Shown here one piece after another: positions 54,410 through 64,000 of a stretch of DNA of 64,000 nt. The first letter of the stretch is position 1, and each line of letters opens with the position of its first letter. Position numbers and translations under genes: made by a program. Source of the DNA: Gonatopus flavifemur (taxonomy: Eukaryota; Arthropoda; Insecta; Hymenoptera; Dryinidae). Below the pieces are notes generated by a model. It made no database searches. It worked only from the letters and a program-made list of their open reading frames with translations, and had not been told where the DNA came from. The stretch covers positions 6,703,372 through 6,767,371 of the forward strand of contig JAFFJZ010000016.1 in assembly GCA_018340375.1 (NCBI GenBank). The letters run 5' to 3'.

Positions 54410-57400
54410 ACGCCTCCCCTTGGATGATTGCGGATCCTCCTGGGGAATATTCAAGATACCTGTCCTTGATATCCTTTTTATCCTCTTAATCCCGGGTAGT
54501 ATCTGCTTCCTTCACGTGGTGGGGAGGATGAGTAGCTCGAAGTTGGATCTTTTCTTTTGAGTGGAATGAACTACTCAAGAGAAAGAATACAAACTGAGAG
54601 AAACGAAATCTTCCTAATGCCAAGAACATCGGCAAAAACGGGAGGAAAGCAAGGGGAAACTACCTTCCTTGACATGTTTCAATACTTCCCAAGGAAATGG
54701 AACCTTTTCCAAACCTGGAATATTATACTCGTGAAACGGAAACAAACGGACAAATTAATAAGTACATGATGGCGCTTTCTCGGGTAAAATATTCCGGAGG
54801 TGAACTGGTCTCCCGTTCGGATCTCCAGGTGGAGGCTGCTCGAGGAAGCTCCATCAGCAAAGAACGGAAACCGAAGGATAGAATAGGGAAAAGAAACAAC
54901 ATCCTTCGAGTCGGAACGTGGAATGTTAGATCACTGAGGCAGGCGGGAAAATCAGGAAATTTGAAATTAGAAATGAAAAGGTTGAACATAGACGTAATGG
55001 GGATTGGCGAAATGAGATGGCCACAAGAAGGCGATTCCTGGAGTGGGGATCATAGAATAATTCATACAGGATCAAAGAACGGTCAAGCAAGTGTAGGAAT
55101 TGTGATGCATAAAAGAGTAGGAAATAGGATAGAGAATTATTTGCAACATAATGAACGTGTGATGATGGTTAGAATCAGAACAAAACCGGTAGACACAGTC
55201 ATAGTCCAAGTATACATGCCCACATCTGCATATTCGGAGGAAGATATTGAAAAAACGTACGAAGAAATAGAAGAAGTGATAGAATATGTGAAGGGAGAAG
55301 AGGATTCAATAGTGATGGGTGATTGGGATGCGGTAGTAGGACAAGGAAAAGAGGTCAACATAATAGGAGATTTTGCGTTAAGGAGGAGGAACGATAGAGG
55401 ACAACGTTCGGTCGAATTTTGTGGGAATCATAAGATGGTTATCACAAACACTCTATTTGAAAATCATCCGAAAAGAATCTACACTTGGGAAATACCAGGA
55501 GATACAGCAAGATACCAAATCGATTACATATTAGTGAAACAAAGATTTAGAAACCAAGCGAAAAACTGTAAAACTTATCCCAGTGCAGATATAGATAGTG
55601 ATCATAATATGTTGATGATGGAATGTTCTCTGAAATTCAAATCTCTGAAGAAGGAAAGGAAAATGCAGAAAAGATGGAATTTGAGGAACCTGAAGCAAAA
55701 ACAAACACATGAGGCATTCAAGAAAATGTTGGATGCAAAATTGGGAGATCAAAAAGAGAAAGACTTGGGAACAGAGAGGAGATGGACGGTGATGGAGGGG
55801 AATATAAGAGAATGTGCGGATAAGATTTTGAAGAATAATGGAGGAGAACCTAAAAACCCATGGATAACGGGAGAAATCTTAGAATTGATAAATGAAAGAA
55901 GAAAATACAAGAATAATGATACCCAAGGAAGCCAGCAACGATACAAATCATTGAGAAATGAAATAATATGAGAATCAAGGGAAGCAAAAGAACAGTGGTT
56001 AGAAGAGAAATGTCAGGAAATAGAAATAGGATTGCATTTGGGAAAAATAGATGAAGCATATAGGATTATCAAAAGATTTCTCGGACGAATGAAATCTAGA
56101 AGCAATAAGATTAGAAACTCTGTAGGACGACAATTGATAAAAACGGAAGAGAAAATGGAACAGTGGATCAATCATTTGGGAGACTTGTATAGAGGAAACG
56201 ATGATATAGCACTTTCAGAGAAGGAGGAGGATGTAGATGAGGAAGAATTGGGAGATTCGATATTGAGATCAGAATTCGACAAGGCTTTGGAAGAATTGAA
56301 AAATAATAACACGCCAGGTATAGATGGCATGAGTGCGGACCTTATAAAAGTCTCCAGTGAAGGAACTCTTGCCGCACTGTTTGAATTGATTAGAGATATG
56401 TACGAAGAAGGAGAAGTACCGGAAGATTTCCAAAAGGATAAAATTGTCGTCATCCCGAAAAAACAAGGGGCAGACAAATGCGAGAACTACAGAACGATCA
56501 GTTCAACTTCACATGCTTCGAAAATACTGACCAACATTATATACAGGAGGATGGAAAATAAAATAGAGAGTAGATTGTCAGAAGATCAATTTGGTTTCAA
56601 AAAGAATAGGGGAACGCGAGAAGCAATTTGAGCACTTAGAGCAGTAATAGAGAAAAGGATGGCGCTGAAGAAATCTGTGTACATAGGTTTTGTAGATATA
56701 CAAAAGGCTTTCGATAATGTGGACTGGGAGAAGATGTTTGCGATCCTGGAGAAGGTGGGAATAAATTGTAAAGATAGAAGAATAATATACGAATTATATA
56801 AGAATCAAAGTGCAATAATAGACATAGAGGGTCAGGAAGGGGAAGCACAAATAAGAAGAGGGGTGAGACAAGGATGCTCATTATCGCCACTGATTTCCAA
56901 TTTATTTATAGAAGAAGCAATGAGCGAAGTGAAGGAGGAAATTCAATCGAAATTACAGATTCAGGGAGAAAATATAAGTATGTTGACATTCGCGGATGAC
57001 ATAGCTATACTTGCTACGAGTAGTACTGAGTTAGAAAATATTCTCAACACTATGAGAACAATATTATTGGAAAACTATTGTATGAATATAAATAAAGACA
57101 AAACAAAATTCATGATTTGTAAAGCAGCGAAAACAGCTAGAAGAACGAAAATCAAAATAGATACCGAGACAATTGAAAAGGTGAAAGCATTCAAATATCT
57201 AGGAAGCATAAATACAGAAAACGGCGAAAGCGAAAGAGATATAAGAGCAAGAATAGTACAAGGGAAACAGGCTCTTTACCAAAAGCAACAGTTATTATGC
57301 TCAAAAAATATAAGCTCGGAAGTAAGGAAGAAATTCTTGGAAAGTTATGTTTGGAGCACAGCACTATATGGTTGCGAAACTCGGACAATGAGGAACACTG

Positions 57401-57779
57401 ATCAACGAAGACTTGAAGCTTTTGAAATGTGGTGTTATAGGAGGATGCTCAGAATGAAATGGATAGACAAAGTCAAAAATGAAGAAGTACTCGAGCAGAT
57501 AAATGAAGGAAGGAATCTTTTGAACCACATCGTGGAAAGGAGAAGCAATCTCATAGGACACACATTACGGCATGAGAGTTTATTGAAAACAATATTGGAA
57601 GGGAAAATGAATGGTAAAACTGGTAAAGGTAGACCTAGAGCAAGTTATATGAAGCAAATTGTACAAGACAAGGGATGTAGTAGATATGTAGAAATTGAAC
57701 GTTTGGCGGATAATAGACAGGGGTGGAGGGTTCCATCAAACCAGTCGTAAGACTGATTACTTCATGATGATGATGATGA
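54410..57779 (+). mobile_element. RTE-clade LINE, near full length (copy 4), plus strand
   Basis: Its 5' region (GCCTCCCCTTGGATGATTG…) matches the 5' end of the copy at 20743 and its 3' end is (ATG)n (TTCATGATGATGATGATG). It abuts a minus-strand LINE at 57780. The left flank does not continue that LINE, so I could not identify a target duplication. Confidence 0.88.
54697..57750 (+). pseudogene. RTE endonuclease-RT with two in-frame TGA codons
   Basis: One frame runs from about 54697 to 57750, interrupted only by TGA at 55969-55971 (AGA in the 17388 copy) and 56629-56631 (TCA there). Endonuclease: VGTWNVRSLRQAGKSG, SIVMGDWDAVVGQG, ADIDSDHNMLMM. RT: TPGIDGMSADLIK, GFVDIQKAFDNVDWEKMF, RRGVRQGCSLSPLISN, SMLTFADDIAILATSS. 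C-terminus: SYVWSTALYGCETRTM, IGHTLRHESLLKTILEGK, GKGRPRASYMKQIVQDK and the closing NRQGWRVPSNQS. This copy preserves the intact C-terminal frame that the 17388 copy has lost. The catalytic residues appear intact. Confidence 0.9.
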
Positions 57780-58855
57780 CGAAGTTCTCCCCAAAGTGTG
57801 CGTGAGTCGGTAGTGCCCATCAATCTATCGTTATAATATTGACGCTTCGCATCCCTGAGAGAAGTGACAACATTGTTCCTCAGTCGTGTGAAGAGTAGAT
57901 GACATTCAGGATTTCTTGTGCGGAGATATGTCCTCCTCACAGTGTTACGTTCACGGATGAGATTACGAATCTCCTGAGTTATCCAAGGAGAAGGAGGACG
58001 TCTGGGAGTGAACCTTCTGAGCGGTACTTCACTATTGAATAGATCAGTGAGATAATCATGGGAAACCCCAACACACTCATCAATATTTGTAATACCCGAG
58101 TTCCCGATGTTCAGCAAAATCGATGGTATATCAATATCTTGCCCATTGATACGCGAGTAATCACGCACAGTGACGATCTGCTGTTGACTCATGGGTAGAT
58201 TGAAAGAGTATTCAATTGAGATCATGTCATGCCGAGATAGAGAAGGCATTTCCTTTTGTTCATGGTCAATCACTTTGGAGAGATCGTCCACTACACATAA
58301 GTCAAGCAAGGTAGAAGAGATGGACGTGTGATGAGTGAGGCCGTAGGGGACAATGGCCAGATTCAGCCTGGAGAGTATTTTACGGAGATAAGTACTATCA
58401 GGAGATGAACGGCACAAGTCAGTGTTCCAGTCACCCATAATGATTCCGTCGTTATAGTCAGTACTCAGTGTAGAGATCACCGTTTCCAAATTAGCAAATC
58501 CTATTTTCGGAGGTCTGTAAACTACACCAATGAGGACTTTGCGCTTACACGTGCTGGAAACCTGGACGAATAGATATTCGGGTTGTGGACGAGAAGCATC
58601 GTACTCAGATTTTTGTATAATTTTGTATTGGAGATTCTGTTTAATATAGAGACAGACCCCCCCGCCAATACGACCCACCCTATCGCAACGAAAGACCACA
58701 TATCTATCCAATGAGCAGAATGAGTCATCCATATCACTCCTAAACCAGGTCTCAGATACCGCAATAACATCGTACTTACTCGGATTCTTAGTGCAGAAAA
58801 AATCAGAGAATTCATCAAAATGAGCCAAAAGTGATTGTGCATTAACATGACACAT
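57780..58855 (-). pseudogene. LINE ORF2 endonuclease (CR1/I-group), 3'-truncated
   Basis: ATG at 58855 lies just after the ORF1 stop (58858-58860). The protein starts MCHVNAQSLLAHFDEFSDFF, the usual APE endonuclease opening. It continues with DVIAVSETWFRSDMDD (catalytic Glu), KVLIGVVYRPPKIGF, GIIMGDWNTDLC and MPSLSRHDMISIEY (S-R-H-D in place of the common SDH). A linker with PPSPWITQEIRNLIRERNTV follows. The frame runs into the tail of the RTE LINE after RTLWGELR. The reverse transcriptase is absent, and I could not find it beyond the RTE copy. Confidence 0.82.
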
Positions 58856-58857
58856 TT

Positions 58858-60036
58858 TCAACGAACGAAAAACTTGATTGGAGTGAGAGTTTGAGGGTCG
58901 AATCGGGAGTCACCTAAGTTCATCAAAGTCTCTGTTAGATGAGATGACAATAACATCTGAGGTATCATCTTTTTTGCCAGAATACGTCCATTCCTCGACC
59001 GAATATGGAGATATCCTTCAGACTTCGCAACCTTCCTAGTTCCTGCGAGAAGAGAGGCTATATCAGACGGCAAATATTCATCAAGATGAAGCCTAGACTT
59101 AGGTAGAGAGGGATTCATATCAGACGCGTCGACTAATCCTGCAGAACGTTTGGCCTCAAGTATTCTCGTTCGGAGAGAAGGAGAATCAAGCTCCATAAGG
59201 ATGGTACGTGGACGCGATGTAGTTTTGGTGGAGCGAAGACGAAATGCTCTCACAATGTTAGATTGGGTGATCAGAACATTAAGATGAGCCATGACATCCA
59301 TGATACGGCTTGGAATGAATTCCTCAGGAAGTTCAGGTAATTCTGAAAGAGTGAGAAGGTTGCCATTTCAATGAGAGCGCAGCGCTCGAAGTTCTTCATG
59401 CAACTTGGTATTTTGTTGTTCCAATTCGGAGATGCGTGCTGAGTGAGATTGAGAGTTATCTTCAATGGTTAGAACACACTGGCTAAGCGATATGAGGCTG
59501 GCATCAGTCATTCTGATACAAGAGGAATTCTGTTCCAGTGAGGTTTTTCATTCCTGGTAGTCTTCAGTGAGCGATTTCACATCCTGATTGACTGTCATAA
59601 CAGCCTGTTCAAGGCCCGCAAATTTGCTAGATAAAGAGGAGACATTGTTTTCGATGGAAGACAGTTGTTGAAGTCGAGCATGAACCTCAGTATTATTGCG
59701 TTCTTGCTGTTCAATGAAATTATCGAGTTCATCTGAGGACATTTGAATAGCTCTCATAATATCATCTATAGTAGAGGTTGTATTAGGAGTAGTACCACCA
59801 CTGGTGTTGCGATCAACCATCGAAGTTGACGGACAATCAACTTCTATTGATGAGGGAGGGATATCACCAGATTTTTTGAAGGATTCCAAAGGACCTTCGC
59901 AAAGGACAAGCTCGTTGTTGTGGTTATGCGTTTTATGTAGTTTCACCCAACCAGGATGGAAATATTTTATGCACGGTGTACACTTAATGACATCCGTTTT
60001 CACAGATTTTCTGCAGATTGAGCAAATGTGATCCAT
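58858..60036 (-). pseudogene. LINE ORF1 with PHD-like zinc finger, coiled coil and FP-like domain
   Basis: MDHICSICRKSVKTDVIKC opens a C-x2-C...C-x2-C...H-x2-x zinc finger of the PHD type (residues 4-50). A Ser/Thr-rich stretch and a coiled coil (about 59740-59550: LQQLSSIENNVSSLSSKFAG) follow. After a frameshift near 59550 and a TGA near 59370, the C-terminal part carries the LILMEL/LHLDEYLPSDIASLLAGTRK…RNGRILAKK block, similar to the nucleic-acid-binding domain found in many ORF1 proteins. ORF1 proteins coat LINE RNA. The stop abuts ORF2. Confidence 0.78.
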
Positions 60037-60288
60037 CGTAATAATGGAAGAGAGAAGAATCTGATACTAATATGTATGAAAATCCAAATAAAAAACGAAT
60101 TACATAGAATAGAAGTCGTTGTCAGAACGGTTGAGATGAGTATATGCTACGTTGGGTGAGAGAGAGTACCATCGAGTAGTTCGAGAGACAGAGATGAGAA
60201 CAGTAACGTAGACAGAATACAACAACAGTGTGCACGTATCTATACACTGAGTATCATAGTATATGTGTGACACACACAACGCAGTATA

Positions 60289-61610
60289 CGAGGTGTGTTC
60301 AAAAAGTAAGGTGACTTTGTATTTTTAAGAAAAAATATTCATTTATTTATCAATATTTATGTTGTTCCCTTCAAAGTAATCCCCCTCAGATACAATACAC
60401 TTATGCCAACGGTTTTTTCAATCCTCAAAGCACTTCTCATAAGCACTTTTCGGTATAGTCTTGAGCTCTTCCAGCGATGCAGTCTTTATCTCTTCAATCG
60501 TTGCAAATCTCCGTCCTTTCATAGGTCTCTTTAGTTTTGAGAACAAGAAAAAGTCACATGGGGCCAAATCCGGTGAATATGGTGGCTGAGGCATGATTGT
60601 GGTGTTGTTTTTGGCCAAAAAATCTCTCACAAGCAAAGATGAGTGAGCAGGGGCATTATCGTGATGCAAAAGCCATGAATCATTTTTCCACAATTCTGGA
60701 CGCTTTCTTCGTATTGCTTCTTGCAAACGGCGCATAACTTCAAGATAATACTGTTCATTGACCGTACGACCATATGATAAAAACTCCTGATGCACCACGC
60801 CATGGTAATCGAAGAAAACAGTGAGCAAAACTTTGACATTTGATCGAACTTGGCGTGCTTTTTTCGGTCTTGGCTCATCTGGGGTCTTTCATTGGGACGA
60901 TTGGACTTTGGTTTCGACATCATAACCATATACCCATGATTCGTCACCAGTTATGACCCTTTTGAGTAAATCTGGGTCGTCGTTGACGTCATTCAACAGT
61001 TCTTCAGCGATGCTCATGCGACGGTTCTTTTGGTCAAAATTTAGCAATTTCGGAACAAACTTCGCTGACACACGTCTCATGCCCAAAACGTTAGAAAAAA
61101 TTTCATGGCACGAGCCAAGCGATAAACCAACATACTCAGCAACTTCTCTGATAGTGATTCGACGATTTTCCAAAACAATTTTCTTCACTCCTTGAACGTT
61201 TTCATCAGTTGTTGACGTGCTTGGGCGTCCAGAGCGAGGCTCGTCATTGGCATCTTCCCGGCCATCTTGGAAGAGTTTGTACCACTTGTCAACATTTTTT
61301 TTACTCAGAACAGTTTCACCGTATGCTACTGTCAACATTTCAAGTGTTTTGGAGCACTTCATTTTATTTTTTACACAAAATTTGATGCAAATCCTTTGAT
61401 TCATATTTTTCGATAGCAAGAAATCACCGAGCACGCAAAACACTTATAACCTTTACGCCTCTCACAACCAAACAAAAAATGCTATACACTTGAAACTTGG
61501 TACAGATGTTCGGGAAGAGTGTACCAACATAACAAAACAAAAAAATCGATAATCGAAAGGACGTTGCCCGCGAAATTTGAAAAGTCACCTTACTTTTTGA
61601 ACACACCTCG
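60289..61610 (-). mobile_element. Mariner transposon, 1322 bp, full length
   Basis: Inverted ends start CGAGGTGTGTTCAAAAAGTA at 60289 and finish with the reverse complement at 61610. TA flanks both sides (60287-60288 and 61611-61612). The terminal repeats pair over about 27 bp. It inserted just upstream of the LINE ORF1. It belongs to a mariner lineage different from those at 11417 and 40630. Confidence 0.93.
60343..61404 (-). pseudogene. Mariner transposase with two Trp-to-TGA nonsense codons
   Basis: One frame of 353 codons runs from MNQRICIKFCVKNKMKCSKT (61404) to …EGDYFEGNNINIDK (stop 60343). The HTH region includes TIREVAEYVGLSLGSCHEIF. Catalytic residues: VITGDESWVYGYD, LLHHDNAPAHSSLLVRDFL and YSPDLAPCDFFLFSKLK. 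The last two Asp are separated by exactly 34 residues (DD34D). Two TGA codons (60889-60891 and 60418-60420) stand where Trp (TGG) is expected from related mariners, giving SSQ*K and FED*KNRWHK. No frameshift is seen, so this copy died recently or only by point mutation. Confidence 0.9.
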
Positions 61611-61612
61611 TA

Positions 61613-64000
61613 TGCGAACGAACGCTAGCACTATGAAATAATCGCGCATTTTAATTATGAATGTAATGGAAGTATTATTGAGAAATGCATCACTGAATTA
61701 TTATCTATGTAGACCGCAAATGAGAATAGAGAAAGCATGTGTCAAAAACCTCGTTGAAAAGTAATGTGATACGAATTAGTATGCCAACAAAGATGTCATT
61801 GTCAAGGCTCCCGTTGAAAGGCAAGATTTATGCTGTGGAGTGTGGATGTGCTACGATGGCCAATACCTCAACGTTACCGTGATGACGTGTGGAGAAGACA
61901 GACCAAGCAATGATAAGAGGCGAATGATGAGCGCAACGCGCCAAAAGCACTTGTAACACACCAGCCTTGGTCTTCCCGCTTGGCAGGTGCTCCAACAACA
62001 CCAGATGAATGCAAATCACAAAACGATAAGGGATGCACTGAAACAAGGTCGACCCTGATAGGGCCACAACATATGCAGTAAAACATTTGACAAAGTAGAG
62101 CGAAGCAAGAGCGTGCAGCCTTATACTCACAGAGAGAGAGAGAGAGAGATATATATATATCTAGTGGTTATATGCAGTACAAGCGGGGCTACCGGGAAGT
62201 TTATGTCTCATTGTTTTATATATATATACGTATATATATATCATCAATATTTTGTATAAGAATTACGAATGAATCTTGTAACGCTGTTCAAAAGAAAAAT
62301 TCATTAGATGAGACGTTAGAATGTACTGTACGAAGGTCCAGCTCTTGTGAATTCCACACTACAAAACCGTAAGTGACACGTGACAAAAGCACCAGTATGG
62401 AATCTTCAGTTCGAAGAATATATGGAACCTTCATACAATTATAAACAACTACAACAAAAAATACTTTATAAGCTAAACGGATGTAACGTTAAACTTGTTA
62501 CGTTTGAGTGAAGGTTTGATGGACAGTTTTGGATATACATCAATCTCTTATTTCATAAAAGAAAAGTTCTTCCCTTCTCTAATCAAAAAGCAATTCCCTT
62601 TTCCGAAAGAAAACTTACTAGAGGTATCGTAAAACTCGCAAATCATCCCAGAAACACTTTGCTGTCTTTTTTGTAAGGTTTTACATGCCTGTAACTTGCG
62701 ATGTAGAATGAATGAGTGAGTCTTCCCACTTTTCAGAAAGAATCTTGGATTCTCAATACTACGAGAATTGGAATTCCATGGAAATTGAACGGATTTTCCC
62801 TCGGAAGAGAGAATTTTTCTAACGCACAACATGGCATTATTCAAATGTTGGTGAATATTCTTCCAATAAAATCTCGAATACCTGTTATATTCAACTCAGG
62901 TATAAACCGCATCAATTATTTGAGGATGAATTATTGTGGGTGATATTATTCAAAACTGTGGTTTCACTTGAAAGAAAATATGCATTGAAATCGTAAATGC
63001 ATGTTCATAGATTTTGTACCCAGTAGTCGTTTTCGCCACCACTGTTTTGAATGGAATAGTGTAACGAACAATTCCACAAAACGATGTGAACAGCTCATGG
63101 TAGTGGATTCGACATATCTCATGAAACAACGGCCACTTCCTATTCCAAGAATATGCATGTGATATTTTCTAAAACAATTCATATATCTCCGAATTCTTTG
63201 ATGGAGATTGAATTCCTCTCAAAAGGCTTCAATGGAACAACTTGAAATTCGTAAGTTTGTCCAATCTTATTACTCCACGACGTCCAATCAATAACCCCAA
63301 GGAGGTTGCCCTTCGTCAATCGAAACTCGGCCACCGTAGGAGAACCTTTTCCTCGACAGTACGACGGTTGTGCCGAGAAGCGTGGTGAAGGTATTCTTCT
63401 CTTATAGGGTGAACTGGGTACGGTTGTAACATTTTAACTTCAAACTCTTGTAAAAATTTTATTACTGGAGTGAGATAAGAGCTGGATCGTTTTTCAAACA
63501 GCACATATATTTGGTTAAGAAATGTAGATGCATCCGTTCCGCGTGAATGTAATTAAGGTCCAGAACAGGAATGATTATGATGGCTGTTCAAATGTTACAA
63601 CGGACCACAACCTCAGGACGGGAGTGACAGGGGGTGGGGTCAAAACTCATTTTGATACAAATACTTATTTGATGAAAAATTACTTTGGATTGGATTTAGA
63701 AAGTGAGTAAATTATGTACCTTCAAATTGATCGGTCTTTAATAATTTATTAAAATTTAAAAAGTGTTCTTTTGAATCCAAGAACAATAGTTCCAGTGGTT
63801 CTGTTTAATTCATTTTGATTTATATCATAAATTACAATTATGATGAGCATGGTATACATGCTTCACGCAAACAGATGCTGACGGCATAGATGAGGATTGT
63901 TCCATACTGTATAGGTACTGCTTTTGAATTTGGAATGTAGGGACTACAGTGTGCTCATGCATAATGCATAAGCTATGCATTCTCCTATGCAGATGTTTGA
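61613..64000. other. No gene seen; simple repeats
   Basis: (AG)n followed by (TA)n lies at about 62131-62160, and TA-rich tracts at 62217-62242. Open frames up to about 100 codons (for example 61828-62130 minus) carry no motif I recognise and may be chance. The window ends in AT-rich sequence. Confidence 0.4.

Noticed and set aside
62131..62242. CRISPR-like or regulatory repeat cluster
   Set aside because: Simple AG and TA dinucleotide repeats. There is no spacer-repeat architecture anywhere in this eukaryotic window.

Overview
The window is eukaryotic, arthropod and most likely insect DNA. It is AT-rich and contains spliceosomal introns, animal-type transposable elements (mariner, Transib, DD41D Tc1/mariner-like, hAT, Ty3/gypsy, BEL/Pao, RTE and CR1/I-like LINEs, a Penelope-like element) and one probable biogenic-amine GPCR exon. 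I cannot name the species. No prokaryotic operons, CRISPR arrays or complete host genes are visible. Almost everything is a layered pile of mobile elements, most of them decayed.

Layout: 1-350, satellite-like ~120 bp units. 1596-4518, an intron-bearing, decayed gene of a multicopy transposase-like family. 7356-7593 (-), the first coding exon of a class A GPCR and the only likely host-gene piece. 7918-8311, a foldback element. 9940-13830 (-), a Penelope-like element split by a 1.38 kb near-perfect palindrome (10009-12810), which itself carries a 127 bp hAT-type MITE and an intact 1286 bp mariner. 13815-14200 (-), a mariner fragment. 14249-14473, another foldback. 14713-28124, a complete but dead Ty3/gypsy element (4 bp target duplication, tRNA-Lys primer site) containing two RTE LINE copies and, in its 3' LTR, a DD41D element with unusually long inverted ends. 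29010-29968, two foldbacks. 30590-30990, satellite units in the orientation opposite to those at position 1. 31202-33253 (-), a nearly full-length Transib (RAG1-like) transposase. 33357-33583, a palindromic MITE. 34.3-39.84 kb (-), a BEL/Pao element with a solo LTR inserted inside its protease. 39.84-43.15 kb (-), a LINE fragment interrupted by a second mariner, itself interrupted by the same hAT-type MITE. 43218-43852, a hAT remnant. 44828-47482 (-), an unidentified arthropod repeat-family gene interrupted by a 1.1 kb element with CACTGTAA ends. 47640-48760 (-) and 54410-57779 (+), further RTE copies. 57780-60036 (-), a LINE with a PHD-finger ORF1. 60289-61610, a full-length mariner with two nonsense codons. 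The rest shows no gene I can support.

How the parts relate: the elements are nested up to three levels deep, and in several cases removing the inner element restores the outer one exactly (target duplication, reading frame or arm length). This gives a relative insertion order without any database. The strongest observations are the self-calibrating palindrome, the same MITE caught twice with 8 bp duplications, the DD41D element whose right arm is an inverted copy of its left end including transposase 3' sequence, the solo LTR in the BEL/Pao protease, and the nearly intact RAG1-like Transib reading frame. Family assignments rest on remembered protein signatures, not on searches.
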